The notes under the pieces were generated by a model, which was given only the letters and a program-made list of their open reading frames with translations, was not told where the DNA came from and did not search any database. Both the position numbers and the translations under genes were made by a program. 64,000 nt of DNA from JAQBQH01 sp035607415 (GTDB lineage Bacteria > Myxococcota_A > Polyangia > Palsa-1104): positions 124,001 to 188,000 of the forward strand of contig DATNAQ010000027.1 in NCBI GenBank assembly GCA_035607415.1, read 5' to 3'. Positions 40,056 through 48,512 of the stretch are shown piece after piece (the first letter of the stretch is position 1; every line of letters starts with the position of its first letter).

Positions 40056-40367
40056 TCAGGGCACGACGACGAAGCGGTAGACGAAGCGGCGTCCGGGCGT
40101 GCGCAGCGAGCTGAAGCTGCAGTCGGTCGCTCCCGGCTTGAGCCCGGTCAGGCGCAGAAAAGTGCCCGCGTCGGCGACCGAGAGCACCGACAGATCGTCG
40201 CACACGACGTTGACCGGCAGCTCGAACGGCACGAAGGCGAGCGGCTGCCCCATCACCACCACCCGCGCATCGGCGTTGCGCGAGGTGCCGAGCGGCGCCG
40301 GCGTCTCTTGCGCGCGCGCCGGGCCAGCCGCGACCAGCGCCACCGCCGTGGCGAGAAGGAGCCGCAT
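40056..40367 (-). CDS. Small exported protein with pilus-assembly N-terminal (BON-adjacent, CpaC-like) domain
   Basis: 103 residues from ATG 40367. A signal peptide ends at Ala-Arg-Ala, then one beta domain with VVVMGQPLAFVPFELPVNVVC, SVLSVADAGTFLRLTGLKPGATDCSF. This Pro-Val...V-x-D...L-x-L-x-G-x-x-x-G-x-T pattern is that of the short periplasmic N-terminal domain of type II/III secretin and CpaC pilus proteins. Here it stands alone, with two unusual Cys residues that could form a disulfide. No secretin gene is in the window. Confidence 0.6.
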   Translation of the reverse strand: MRLLLATAVALVAAGPARAQETPAPLGTSRNADARVVVMGQPLAFVPFELPVNVVCDDLSVLSVADAGTFLRLTGLKPGATDCSFSSLRTPGRRFVYRFVVVP

Positions 40368-40396
40368 GATCGCCGTCGTTGCATGCCGCGTGCGCG

Positions 40397-40693
40397 CTAC
40401 TGCGCGACCACGCACGCGCCGTTCGAGCAGTCCGCTCGCTTGTTGAGGCAGGGATCGACGAGGCAGCTCTGCATGCCGACCACGCACGGCGGATCGACCG
40501 CGCCGCGCGCCAGCGCCAGGCACTGACACGGCGCCGAGTTGCAGTAGCTCGAGTAGAGACGGCAGTCGTTCGCCGTCGCGCAGCTGGCCGACGAGCCGCC
40601 GGCGAGATCGGAGGTGCCGCCGTCGCCGGCAGGGCTCGACGAGCCGCACGCGGCGGCGAGCGCGAAGAACACGAAGATGACGAGGGAACGCAT
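40397..40693 (-). CDS. Small Cys-rich lipoprotein
   Basis: 98 residues from ATG 40693. The signal sequence ends ALAAACGSS. The mature part has a short Gly/Ser spacer, then ten Cys residues in CATANDCRLYSSYC, APCQCLAL and the C-terminal CSNGACVV pattern, common in myxobacterial secreted proteins. It follows the M4 protease gene on the same strand by 52 nt. No enzymatic motif. Confidence 0.72.
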   Translation of the reverse strand: MRSLVIFVFFALAAACGSSSPAGDGGTSDLAGGSSASCATANDCRLYSSYCNSAPCQCLALARGAVDPPCVVGMQSCLVDPCLNKRADCSNGACVVAQ

Positions 40694-40745
40694 GAAGAAG
40701 AGCGGAGCGGCGCCCGCGACTCGCGCAGGCGCCGCTCTCATCGGA

Positions 40746-42905
40746 TTACTTGCAGGACTCTCCGCAGATCGAGCCGACTTCGCCGACGCAGATCGAGTCC
40801 CACTTGGTGCTGCAGCAGTAGCTGTCGGACGTGCAGATCTCGGTGACGCACGGATCGCACGACTTCTTCAGCTTCGTGCCGGTCTTGCAGATGGCGTGCG
40901 AGCAGGTGTTGCCACCGCCGCCACCACCGCCGCCACCGGCGCCGCCGCCGCCGCCGCCACCACCGCCGCCACCGCCCGAGCACTGGCTGGAGCCGCACAC
41001 GGTGCTGACCTCACCGACGCAGATGTTGTCCCACGCCGTCGAGCAGCAGTACGAGTCGGCCGCGCAGATGCTGGTCACGCACGAGTTGCAGCCGCTAGCG
41101 AGCTTCGAGCCGGTGGTGCAGACGTCGTGAGCGCACGACCCGCCGCCGCCACCGCCGCCGCCGCCGGCGCCACCACCACCGCCGCCGCCACCACCCGCGC
41201 CGCCGCCGCCGCCGCCACCGCCGCCGGCGCCACCACCGCCGCCGCCGCCGCCGCCACCGCCACCGCCGGTGTAGTTGCAGGTGACGCCGACGTCCTTCCA
41301 CGAATCACCGAGCGCGGCCACGTCCGCGGCCGAGTAGCCGAGCGCCTTGGCCGCGTCCACGACGCCCTGGCAGCCCTGCGTGAACGTCGCCGACGCCGTC
41401 CAGTAGCTGGCGTTGGCCGCGTACCACGCCTTGGACGCCTTCTGCACCGCGGCCTGCGACGCGGTCACCGTCGAGTCGTCGGTCGGATCCATGCCCGCGA
41501 AGCGCTTGGCCGCGTGGCAGAACGCGCGGTTCATGACGCCCGACGAGTAGTGCACGTCGAGCGACGAGTTGTACTGCGAGGCGTTGTCGATCGACGCGCC
41601 GTCGGTCGACGGCTTGCACATCCAGCGGATGTACGTGTTGGGCTGAATGAAGATGTCGCCGCCCAGGTTGAACGACGCCGTCGTCGGCGCGTAGTAGAAC
41701 TTCGCGGTCGTGCCGGCGATGTCCGAGAACGACTCGTTCATGCCGCCCGACATCCCGGAGTAGGTCAGGTTCGAGTGGAACGAGGTGAAGCCGTGATCGA
41801 TCTCGTGCGCCACGACGTCGAGCGAGCCGGCCATCTCGCCGAGCTCCGAGCCGTCGCCGTCGCCGTAGTTCATCGACGTGCCGTCCCAGAAGGCGTTGGC
41901 GTAGTTCTTCGAGTAGTGGGCGTGCGAGACGATCTTGAAGCCCGCGTTGTCGATCGAGTTGTAGCCCTGCCAGTCGTTGAGCATGTTGAGGGTGACTTCG
42001 GCGTAGCCGTGCGCGTCGTTGCCCTCGTGATCGGTGAAGCTCAGCGACGACGAGCCGTAGGTCGTGCCGGTGCCCGACGTCGAGCCGTTGAGGTTCGTCG
42101 TCTGCAGGCGCGTCGTGTTCATCGTGTACTTGGTCGCGCCCGAGCCGGTGTCGTCGACGTCGAGCTCGGCGTTCCACTGCTTGGGCAGGCGCGCGATGCC
42201 GCCCGGGCCGCTCGCCTGCTCGACCGCGGTGTCGAGGCCGTTGAAGCGCTGCACGAGCGTGCCGTCGTGCGCGTCGATGAAGTAGTGCATCACGGTCGGC
42301 GCGATGCCCGCCTGCATCTCGGTGTGGAAGGTGACGTGCCAGGCGAGGCGCGCGTTGCCGCCCTCGATCGGCAGGATCACCAGCTCCTGCGACTCGCGGT
42401 CGAAGGCGAGCGCATCATTAGTAAGGGCGAGCTTGGCGTAATCGTTCTTCGCCTGCGAGACCGCCGACGTCGCCGAGAGCTGCGGCGTCAGGTCGAGGCC
42501 CGACAGCCCGCTCAGCACGTTGCCGCCGACGCCGAGGAAGACGCTGTTGTTCGAGTGGACGACGAGGTCGCCGCCGAAGACGGGGATGCCGCCGTGCAGC
42601 TGGCCGATGCGGACGTGGTTGAGCCCGTCCATGCCGACTTCACTGCGCAGCATCGTGAAGTCGTCCTGCGCCTTGGAGAGGCCGAGGTTGAGCGTCTGAT
42701 TCTTCAAGAAGCCGAGCGTGTCGACGCCCGGATCGAGCGCCTGGTTGCGCGCCGCCATCGAGATCGGCAGCTCGCCCACCGACTGGATCAACGCTCTGCC
42801 GAGCACGCCGCCGCCGCCGCTCGTCGTCGACCCGCTGGGGCCGACGACATTGCCGCTACAGCCCCCGATCGCGAACGCCCCGATTACACACAGCAGCTTC
42901 CTCAT
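40746..42905 (-). CDS. M4 (thermolysin-family) metalloprotease lipoprotein with two C-terminal Cys-rich modules
   Basis: 719 residues from ATG 42905 (GGAGG 5 nt upstream). A lipoprotein signal (AIGGCSG) is followed by an FTP/PepSY-type propeptide (about 60-220) and the M4 catalytic domain with HEIDH at 367-371 as the zinc HExxH motif and the third ligand Glu in GGMNESFSD. The catalytic part ends near VTCNYT. Two homologous Cys-rich modules of about 50 residues, each with SYCCST and CVGEV, hang on long poly-Gly linkers. It is presumably an exported protease activated by propeptide removal. A close paralogue lies at 48854-50989 with a different C-terminus. Confidence 0.94.
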   Translation of the reverse strand: MRKLLCVIGAFAIGGCSGNVVGPSGSTTSGGGGVLGRALIQSVGELPISMAARNQALDPGVDTLGFLKNQTLNLGLSKAQDDFTMLRSEVGMDGLNHVRIGQLHGGIPVFGGDLVVHSNNSVFLGVGGNVLSGLSGLDLTPQLSATSAVSQAKNDYAKLALTNDALAFDRESQELVILPIEGGNARLAWHVTFHTEMQAGIAPTVMHYFIDAHDGTLVQRFNGLDTAVEQASGPGGIARLPKQWNAELDVDDTGSGATKYTMNTTRLQTTNLNGSTSGTGTTYGSSSLSFTDHEGNDAHGYAEVTLNMLNDWQGYNSIDNAGFKIVSHAHYSKNYANAFWDGTSMNYGDGDGSELGEMAGSLDVVAHEIDHGFTSFHSNLTYSGMSGGMNESFSDIAGTTAKFYYAPTTASFNLGGDIFIQPNTYIRWMCKPSTDGASIDNASQYNSSLDVHYSSGVMNRAFCHAAKRFAGMDPTDDSTVTASQAAVQKASKAWYAANASYWTASATFTQGCQGVVDAAKALGYSAADVAALGDSWKDVGVTCNYTGGGGGGGGGGGGGAGGGGGGGGGAGGGGGGGGGAGGGGGGGGGSCAHDVCTTGSKLASGCNSCVTSICAADSYCCSTAWDNICVGEVSTVCGSSQCSGGGGGGGGGGGGAGGGGGGGGGNTCSHAICKTGTKLKKSCDPCVTEICTSDSYCCSTKWDSICVGEVGSICGESCK
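40911..40976 (-). repeat. Poly-Gly-coding repeat, second linker
   Basis: 22 codons giving G12-A-G9 between the two Cys-rich modules of the M4 protease. Only GGC/GGT/GGG Gly codons are used. Confidence 0.9.
41139..41267 (-). repeat. Poly-Gly-coding repeat, first linker, with a 10-residue period
   Basis: 43 codons giving G13-A-G9-A-G9-A-G9, a 30-bp period marked by a single Ala codon. It links the protease domain to the first Cys-rich module. Slippage-prone, so length may vary between strains. Confidence 0.9.
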
Positions 42906-42934
42906 GTTGCCTCCAGGAGCGGCGCCTCGCCGCC

Positions 42935-43210
42935 TCAGGGATTCCCCGCGACGCGGCACACCTGACCGGGGCCGTCCGCGATGGTCTTGCAGGCCTGACC
43001 TTTCGGGCAGCGCGCTTTGCCGTCGTCGCATTTGATCTCGCACGAGCTCATCTGCGGACCGCGCGCACCTGCGACGCCGTAGTAGCGAACGCAGGTCAGA
43101 CCATGCGCGCATTTGCCGTGCGAGTCGCAAGGCTCGCCCTGCTTCGGCTTGGCGATGCCGGGCGCGGCAAACGCGATCAGAAGCAGGAGTGCGAAGGCAA
43201 AAGCGCGCAT
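42935..43210 (-). CDS. Small secreted Cys-rich protein
   Basis: 91 residues from ATG 43210. A cleavable signal peptide (FALLLLIAFAAPGIA) precedes a domain with eight Cys (GEPCDSHGKCAHGLTC, CEIKCDDGKARCPKGQAC, QVCRV). The pattern CxxxxKCAxGLTC recurs in short Dickkopf-like/EB-like modules of myxobacterial secreted proteins. It ends 29 nt before the M4 protease start, so it is probably co-transcribed with it and could be a partner or inhibitor; that is a guess. Confidence 0.73.
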   Translation of the reverse strand: MRAFAFALLLLIAFAAPGIAKPKQGEPCDSHGKCAHGLTCVRYYGVAGARGPQMSSCEIKCDDGKARCPKGQACKTIADGPGQVCRVAGNP

Positions 43211-43686
43211 GTGGCGGCGAACCAGAGCAACGGCCGCGCCACAAGTCGGCAAACGTGGGAACGGGGCGTGTCGGCGCCTACATACGCGGAATTCACGCAG
43301 ATTCCGGGGAATCGCAAAACGTTGTCAAACCTACGAAAAAATTCGGAGGCGTGGCATTTGGACTCTGCGTCTTCGTCGTGAAACGGGAGCGCGTGTAGGC
43401 AAACGTGAACGCGTTCCGCTCATGCACCGCGATATCGGTGCGCGTCAGGCGAAAATGCACGCATCATGGTTCCCGTCGCTGAGCGCGATCGTCTTCTGGT
43501 GCGAACGATCGTGTGGGGTGATCGCTCCCAGGCTCGCATCGTGATCGCGGCGAATTGGGACACGCGTTTCCGTCGCTGGGTCGTCATGCAACGGGGCGCG
43601 GAGGACGCAGTCTGTTTCGTCAATCCGCGTTGACGTCGACGGCGCTCGACGCTGCGCGCGCCTCTCTGCTAGCGTCGACGCCGACG
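43211..43686. other. Intergenic region, less GC-rich, between divergent secreted-protein genes
   Basis: 476 nt with clearly lower G+C than its neighbours (runs such as AAAAAATT near 43336). A TTGACA on the minus strand at 43328-43323 lacks a good -10. GAACGCGTTC at 43407-43416 is a 10-bp palindrome. On the plus strand TAGCGT (43670-43675) lies 11 nt before the cytochrome start. Short open frames here have no start signal or family-like features. No RNA gene is recognised. Confidence 0.55.
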
Positions 43687-45603
43687 ATGCGACGATGCGC
43701 GTGGATCGGAGCGCTGCTGGCGCTGGCGGCGTGCAACACGCGCACGGCGACGGAACACGCGGCTGCGCCCGACCTCGCGCACGCCCGCGCGGCGACGACG
43801 CCGACGACGACGCCGCCGCCGACGACGCGCGACGGCTACGTCGGATCGGCGGCGTGCCTCGAGTGCCACGGCAAGAAGCGCGCGGGCTGGCAAGCGTCGT
43901 GGCATGCGCGCGCGCTCGCCCGCGCCTCGACGGCGAGCGTGGTCGGAAACTTCGCGGGCGCGCATTTTTCCGGCACCTCGTCCGAGGCGTGGATGTCGAA
44001 GAAGGGCTCGAGCGACGTCATGCGCACGCACGGCCCCGACGGCGCGCTCGCCGACTTCCCCGTCGACTGGGTCATCGGCGGCAAGCGCATGCAGGACGCG
44101 CTCACCGTGTTTCCCGACGGGCGCTGGCAGGTGCTGCCCGTCTACTGGCAGGTGACGCAGCGACGGTGGGTCGACTACACCGAGTCCAAGCAGGGGCCGC
44201 TCGCGCCCGATCATCCGTTCTACTGGACCAACCTGCGGCGCATGGCCAATCGCGAGTGCCTCGATTGCCACACGACGGGGTTGGTCGTGAAGTTCGATCG
44301 CGCGTCCAAGCGCTGGTCGACGGAGATGACCGACGCCGGCGTGGCCTGCGAGGACTGCCACGGGCCGGGCGCGCGCCACGCCGACTCGACGCTCGCCGCC
44401 GACATCTTCTCGCCCAAGCGCGCGCCGAAGGAGCGCGTGCTCGACGACTGCGCGGCGTGCCACGGGCCGCGCAGCCCGCTCTTTCCGCTGCTCGACGCCG
44501 ATCATCGCTTCCGGCCCGGGCAGCGCTACGAGGACTTCTACGACCCGATCGTGGTGCTCATCGGCGGCAAGCACTCGGGCGACTTCTTCGCCGACGCGCG
44601 GCCGAAGTCGTCGAGCTTCGAGTACCAGGCGCTGTTGCAGTCGGCCTGCTACCGGAAGGGCGGCGCCACCTGCACCACCTGCCACACGGCGCCGCACGAG
44701 CCGCACGGCGCCGACGAGCTGCGCCAGCCGGGCGACGAGAGCTGCCGCGGCTGCCACGCCACCGAGTTTGCCGCCGGGAGCAAGCACACGGGGCATGGCA
44801 AGCCGCTGTCGTGCCTCTCGTGCCACATGCCGAAGGTGGTGGCGGGCGTGCTCGATCATTTCGCCGATCACGCGATCGACGTGCCGGTGCCGGAGAACCG
44901 CGCGCGCCACGACGTGCCCGACGCCTGCTCGACCGAGAAGTGCCACGCGACCTGGAAGCCCGAGCGCGTGACGGCGGCCTGGCTCAAGCTGTGGCCGAAC
45001 GCGGCGACGCGGGCGGCGCGGCGGCGGCGGCTGGCCGACGCCTTCGACGAGAAGACGGCGGCCGACAGCGGCCACGCGCTCGTCGACACCATCGGCGACA
45101 CCGGCGAGGCGCCGACGGTGCGCGGCGCGGCGGCGATGGTGCTGGCGCAACGCTTCCCCGATCACGCCGCGGCGATCCTGCCGCTCCTCGCCGACGGCAG
45201 CGTCACCTTGCGCGCCAAGGCGTGCGAGGCGCTCGGCGTGGCGCGCGCGCGCGGCGCCGCCGATGCGCTCTACGGCCGCGGCAGCGACGAGGCGCTGCCG
45301 GTGCGCCAGGCGGCGGCGTTGGCGCTGCTCACGCTCGGCGATCCGCGAGCCGAGGCGCTCCTGGTGCGGCTCGCGGAGGATCCGGAGTCGTCGCACCTCA
45401 TGCAGCCGCACGTGGCGCTCGCGCGCGTGGCGCTGCGCGCCGGCGATCTGGCGCGCGCGCGCACCGAGCTCGAGACGGTGGCGCGGCTGACGCCCTACTT
45501 CGCCGAGGCGCTCGTCGAGCTCGCGAAGGTCGCGGGCAAGCTCGGCGACGACGCGGCCGCGCGCGCCTGGATCGACGACGCGCGTTATTTCGGCGCGCGC
45601 TGA
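43687..45603 (+). CDS. Octaheme c-type cytochrome lipoprotein with C-terminal HEAT-like repeats
   Basis: 638 residues from ATG 43687. Lipoprotein signal LLALAACNTR, then a Pro/Thr linker. Seven CxxCH haem sites lie at residues 57-61, 191-195, 221-225, 255-259, 329-333, 353-357 and 376-380, and an eighth with a CX4CH spacing at 414-420. His-rich segments supply distal ligands. From about 430 the sequence becomes helical HEAT/TPR-like (AAAMVLAQRFPDHAAAILPLLADG, then VRQAAALALLTLGDPRAE). It is an extracytoplasmic electron carrier or reductase; the substrate is unknown. It resembles multihaem c554-type proteins of delta-proteobacterial lineages. Confidence 0.92.
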   Translation: MRRCAWIGALLALAACNTRTATEHAAAPDLAHARAATTPTTTPPPTTRDGYVGSAACLECHGKKRAGWQASWHARALARASTASVVGNFAGAHFSGTSSEAWMSKKGSSDVMRTHGPDGALADFPVDWVIGGKRMQDALTVFPDGRWQVLPVYWQVTQRRWVDYTESKQGPLAPDHPFYWTNLRRMANRECLDCHTTGLVVKFDRASKRWSTEMTDAGVACEDCHGPGARHADSTLAADIFSPKRAPKERVLDDCAACHGPRSPLFPLLDADHRFRPGQRYEDFYDPIVVLIGGKHSGDFFADARPKSSSFEYQALLQSACYRKGGATCTTCHTAPHEPHGADELRQPGDESCRGCHATEFAAGSKHTGHGKPLSCLSCHMPKVVAGVLDHFADHAIDVPVPENRARHDVPDACSTEKCHATWKPERVTAAWLKLWPNAATRAARRRRLADAFDEKTAADSGHALVDTIGDTGEAPTVRGAAAMVLAQRFPDHAAAILPLLADGSVTLRAKACEALGVARARGAADALYGRGSDEALPVRQAAALALLTLGDPRAEALLVRLAEDPESSHLMQPHVALARVALRAGDLARARTELETVARLTPYFAEALVELAKVAGKLGDDAAARAWIDDARYFGAR

Positions 45604-45641
45604 GGGCCTCGCGCGCTGAGGGCCTCGCGCGCTGAGGGCCT
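45601..45641. repeat. 16-bp tandem repeat (about 2.6 copies) containing the stop codon
   Basis: TGAGGGCCTCGCGCGC at 45601 is repeated at 45617 and partly at 45633, so the cytochrome stop TGA is present three times. The minus-strand gene stops inside the last partial copy (45640-45642). Confidence 0.9.
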
Positions 45642-47883
45642 ATTGTCCCAGCAGGACGGTGCCCCCGGCGCCGACGATCCAGACGGTACTGCCGTCCGCC
45701 GTTCCGGAGACCGCGTAGAGGTCCTTCGTGGTCGGGCTCGTTACCGCGTGCCACACCCCGTCGCCAGTCGAACGCAGGATCGTGCCCGCTGCACCGACGG
45801 CGTAGTAATAGCCGCCGCTGTTGCTGCCAAAGACGCCGAACAGCTCGTTGCTGCCGGCGTCGTTGGCGTTTTCTGCAATCATCGTATCGGACGACAACGT
45901 CACGCGCCGGACGACCCCTCCGGCGCCGACCAGATAGACGTTGCCGTTCGACGCGCCCCACACCCCGTCGAGGCTGGTGACGCCGTTCTGCTCGACGAAA
46001 GCCTGCCACGTTGTGCCGCTGTCGTGCGAGCGCGCGAATGCGCCGTGCGCAACGACTCCCGGGCTCGTGCCGGCCGCGTAAAGATCCGCCCCTCCGATCC
46101 AGATTCCATGCATGAGCTGCAACTTGGTGCTCGACGCCGGAATCACCGCCCATGTCGCCGTCGCAGCTTTGTAGGTGAGTACCTTCGCCGCCCCGTCGAC
46201 GATATACAGGTTGCCCGACGGATCACCCGTGATCTGTCCAAGGATGTCCGGATCGGGCGGCGTCATCGGTGAGAAGTAGACCCACGGACCGAGGCTGGTG
46301 CTGGAGAAGACCAGACCGGAAGCCTGCGCGGCGTAGAAGGTACTGCCGAAGCTCCAGACGCCTCCGATGTCGCCGCTGTTCTGAGTGATTGTCGTCGGCC
46401 CGCAGCCGCTACTGCTCGGGCAATACTGCACCGTCGCGGCCGCACCGCCAGCCATGGCGCGGCCGAGCGAATTGACCGCGACAGCGACGAGCGGTTGAGT
46501 CGTGCCACTCGATACGACCGAGAAGGTGAGTGACTTCGGCTGGCAGACGCCGCCGGCGCACGCGAGCGGCGCATTGCAAGCGTTGCTCGCGCAGCATGCT
46601 TGACCGACGCCGCCGCACGCGACGCACATGTTGCCGCTGCGAACGTATCCGGTCCTGCACGTAAAGTCACAGCTCGTGCCGTCGCAGGTCGCAGTCGCGT
46701 TTGCCGGCGGCGAGCACACCATGCAGGAAGGCCCGCACGAGCTCACGTCGGTGATCGACTTGCATACGCCGTTGCAGTTCACGTAGCTCGAGTTGCACGT
46801 GACGACGCACATGTTCGTCGTCGTGTTGCAGGTTGCGGTGCCGTTGGCCGGCTGGCTGCAGTCGGCGGTCGTACAGCACCCTGACGACGGAATGCACGTG
46901 GAGCCGCACTTTTTGTAGCTCGGGTTGCAGACGAAATCGCACATGCCGCTGCCCGTGCATACCGCGTTCATCGCGTTTGCCGGAACGGGACAGGGCGTGC
47001 ACGAGGTGCCGCACGAATTGACGCTGTCGTTGCTGAAGCAGTTCCCGCTGCAGTCGTGCGTGCCGGTCGGGCACATGCCGTTGCACGCCATCGCGCTGGG
47101 GATGCAGGTGCCCGCGCACAGCTTCTGATTGGTCGGGCACGCGCCGCCGCAGGACGTGCCGTCGCACGTCGCATTCCCGCCCGTCGGTGGCGTGCATGGC
47201 GTGCAGGACATGTTGCAACTGTCCGTGCTCGTGCTGCTCACGCAGGCGCCGCCGCACAGGTGAAAGCCGCTCGCGCAGGTCAGGCCGCATGAGGTTCCGT
47301 CGCACGTCGCGGCCGTGGCATTGACGCCGACGGGGCAGCTCGTGCACGAGCTGCCGCACGAATCGAGGCTCGTATCTGAGACGCAGGCACCGCTACAGTC
47401 ATGCGTCCCCGTCGGACACGGCGACAGATCCGACATCGTTCCCGCCAGGTCCGATTCCTCCGGCAGGCCCATGTCGGCTTCGCCCATGGCGCCGCCCGGC
47501 GTGAGCCGAACATGGACGGTCGCGTGCGTCGCCGCGGCGATGCTCGTCTGTGCGGAACCGCCGGCGACGGCGTTGCCCCCAAGAAGCCCGGTCACGTCGA
47601 TGTTCATTGCCACCGGCGTCGTATCGGTGACCTGATCGAACACGAGCGCCACCGCGACCGGCAGCGAGAAGACCCCCTTGTCGAAGCTCGTGGACTTCGA
47701 CGCATCGATGCCGCCGCCAGTGACGTGAATGAGCGCCGCGTCGAGCTTGTCGATACCGGGTCCCGCGTCGATCTGCACAGCCACGCAAGCAGCCGCGACC
47801 TTGGCGCAGGGATCGACGAGCTCTCGACCGCATCCTCCAGCGACCGCCGTCAGCGCGACGAACAACAGCGCTGTGCGGCTCAT
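45640..47883 (-). CDS. Large Cys-rich lipoprotein with C-terminal propeller-like repeats
   Basis: 747 residues from ATG 47883. Lipoprotein signal (AVAGGCGRE), then a 100-residue beta domain. About residues 150-450 are tandem Cys modules of the form TGTHDCSGxCxS, SCGxSCxxCP and GTSCDFTC. The C-terminal 290 residues form repeated WxxG/YxVG units (GVWSFGSTFYAAQ, YLVGAGGVVRR, YYAVGAAGTILRS, IVGAGGTVLLGQ) like a YCF48/BNR-type beta-propeller. This suggests a surface recognition or adhesion protein. It overlaps the upstream TPR gene by 4 nt, so the two are coupled. Confidence 0.85.
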   Translation of the reverse strand: MSRTALLFVALTAVAGGCGRELVDPCAKVAAACVAVQIDAGPGIDKLDAALIHVTGGGIDASKSTSFDKGVFSLPVAVALVFDQVTDTTPVAMNIDVTGLLGGNAVAGGSAQTSIAAATHATVHVRLTPGGAMGEADMGLPEESDLAGTMSDLSPCPTGTHDCSGACVSDTSLDSCGSSCTSCPVGVNATAATCDGTSCGLTCASGFHLCGGACVSSTSTDSCNMSCTPCTPPTGGNATCDGTSCGGACPTNQKLCAGTCIPSAMACNGMCPTGTHDCSGNCFSNDSVNSCGTSCTPCPVPANAMNAVCTGSGMCDFVCNPSYKKCGSTCIPSSGCCTTADCSQPANGTATCNTTTNMCVVTCNSSYVNCNGVCKSITDVSSCGPSCMVCSPPANATATCDGTSCDFTCRTGYVRSGNMCVACGGVGQACCASNACNAPLACAGGVCQPKSLTFSVVSSGTTQPLVAVAVNSLGRAMAGGAAATVQYCPSSSGCGPTTITQNSGDIGGVWSFGSTFYAAQASGLVFSSTSLGPWVYFSPMTPPDPDILGQITGDPSGNLYIVDGAAKVLTYKAATATWAVIPASSTKLQLMHGIWIGGADLYAAGTSPGVVAHGAFARSHDSGTTWQAFVEQNGVTSLDGVWGASNGNVYLVGAGGVVRRVTLSSDTMIAENANDAGSNELFGVFGSNSGGYYYAVGAAGTILRSTGDGVWHAVTSPTTKDLYAVSGTADGSTVWIVGAGGTVLLGQ

Positions 47884-48512
47884 GGAAAATGCACCGCGGC
47901 GAGTGATTGCTCGGTCGAGCGGGTCTGCGTCACTCCGACGGCGATCCCGACGGCGGCGCCGGCGGCGACGACTCCGAGCACAGGCCAGATCCACCAGCGG
48001 CTTCGTTTCGCTCTTGGCCGCGGCGGCGCTGCCGCGATCACCTGGACGGCGGGCGCCGCGGTCACCACCGGCGGTGCCGTAGTCTCATGGGTCGGAGGCA
48101 ACGTTCCTGGCGGCGGGCTGGCGGCGGCTCGCGCGCTCGTTTCGGCCGCTGCGCGCTCTTGCGCCACGGCGGTTTCGAGTTCGGCGACGATTCTGCGCAC
48201 GTCATCGGCTTGTGGAGCATTCGGAGAATTGCGCAGGAAGCTCTTGTACGCGCCGATCGCCTCCTGCTTCTGGCCCAGCGCGCGATAGCACTGCCCCATG
48301 TTGAACAGGAACGAGGTCTCTTCGTAGTTGAGATAGGCGCGCTTGAATTCGCCGAGCGCTCTTGCGTACTCGCCGACGTCATACAGCCGTTTGCCCTCGG
48401 CGTAGGCGCGCTGCGCGATTGCCTTGCCCGATTCGGCTCGAACGTTCCCGACGGCGAGAACGATCGAGACGAGCGCTGCAAGGGGGACTGCACTTTTTGC
48501 GAATGAGCTCAT
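47880..48512 (-). CDS. Exported TPR protein with a second membrane segment
   Basis: 210 residues from ATG 48512; AAGGAG lies 15 nt upstream, which is further than usual. A signal sequence (AALVSIVLAVGNVRA) leads into TPR helices (AEGKRLYDVGEYARALGEFKRAYL, ETSFLFNMGQCYRALGQKQEAI). An Ala/Pro linker and a C-terminal transmembrane helix (WWIWPVLGVVAAGAAVGIAVGV) follow. This TPR-linker-TM layout is common in Myxococcota next to Ser/Thr kinase or lipoprotein genes. Probably a scaffold for the lipoprotein encoded immediately downstream. Confidence 0.83.
   Translation of the reverse strand: MSSFAKSAVPLAALVSIVLAVGNVRAESGKAIAQRAYAEGKRLYDVGEYARALGEFKRAYLNYEETSFLFNMGQCYRALGQKQEAIGAYKSFLRNSPNAPQADDVRRIVAELETAVAQERAAAETSARAAASPPPGTLPPTHETTAPPVVTAAPAVQVIAAAPPRPRAKRSRWWIWPVLGVVAAGAAVGIAVGVTQTRSTEQSLAAVHFP

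Noticed and set aside
40911..41267. Repeat array resembling CRISPR or satellite DNA
   Set aside because: Repeats are Gly codons in frame within the protease gene; no unique spacers exist.
43352..43372. Sigma-54-like TGGCAT...TCTGC
   Set aside because: The GG to GC spacing is 12, not 10, so it does not fit a -24/-12 promoter.
43113..43544. Short plus-strand open frames in the 43.2-43.6 kb gap
   Set aside because: They overlap the small secreted-protein gene on the other strand, have no ribosome-binding site and no family-like sequence.
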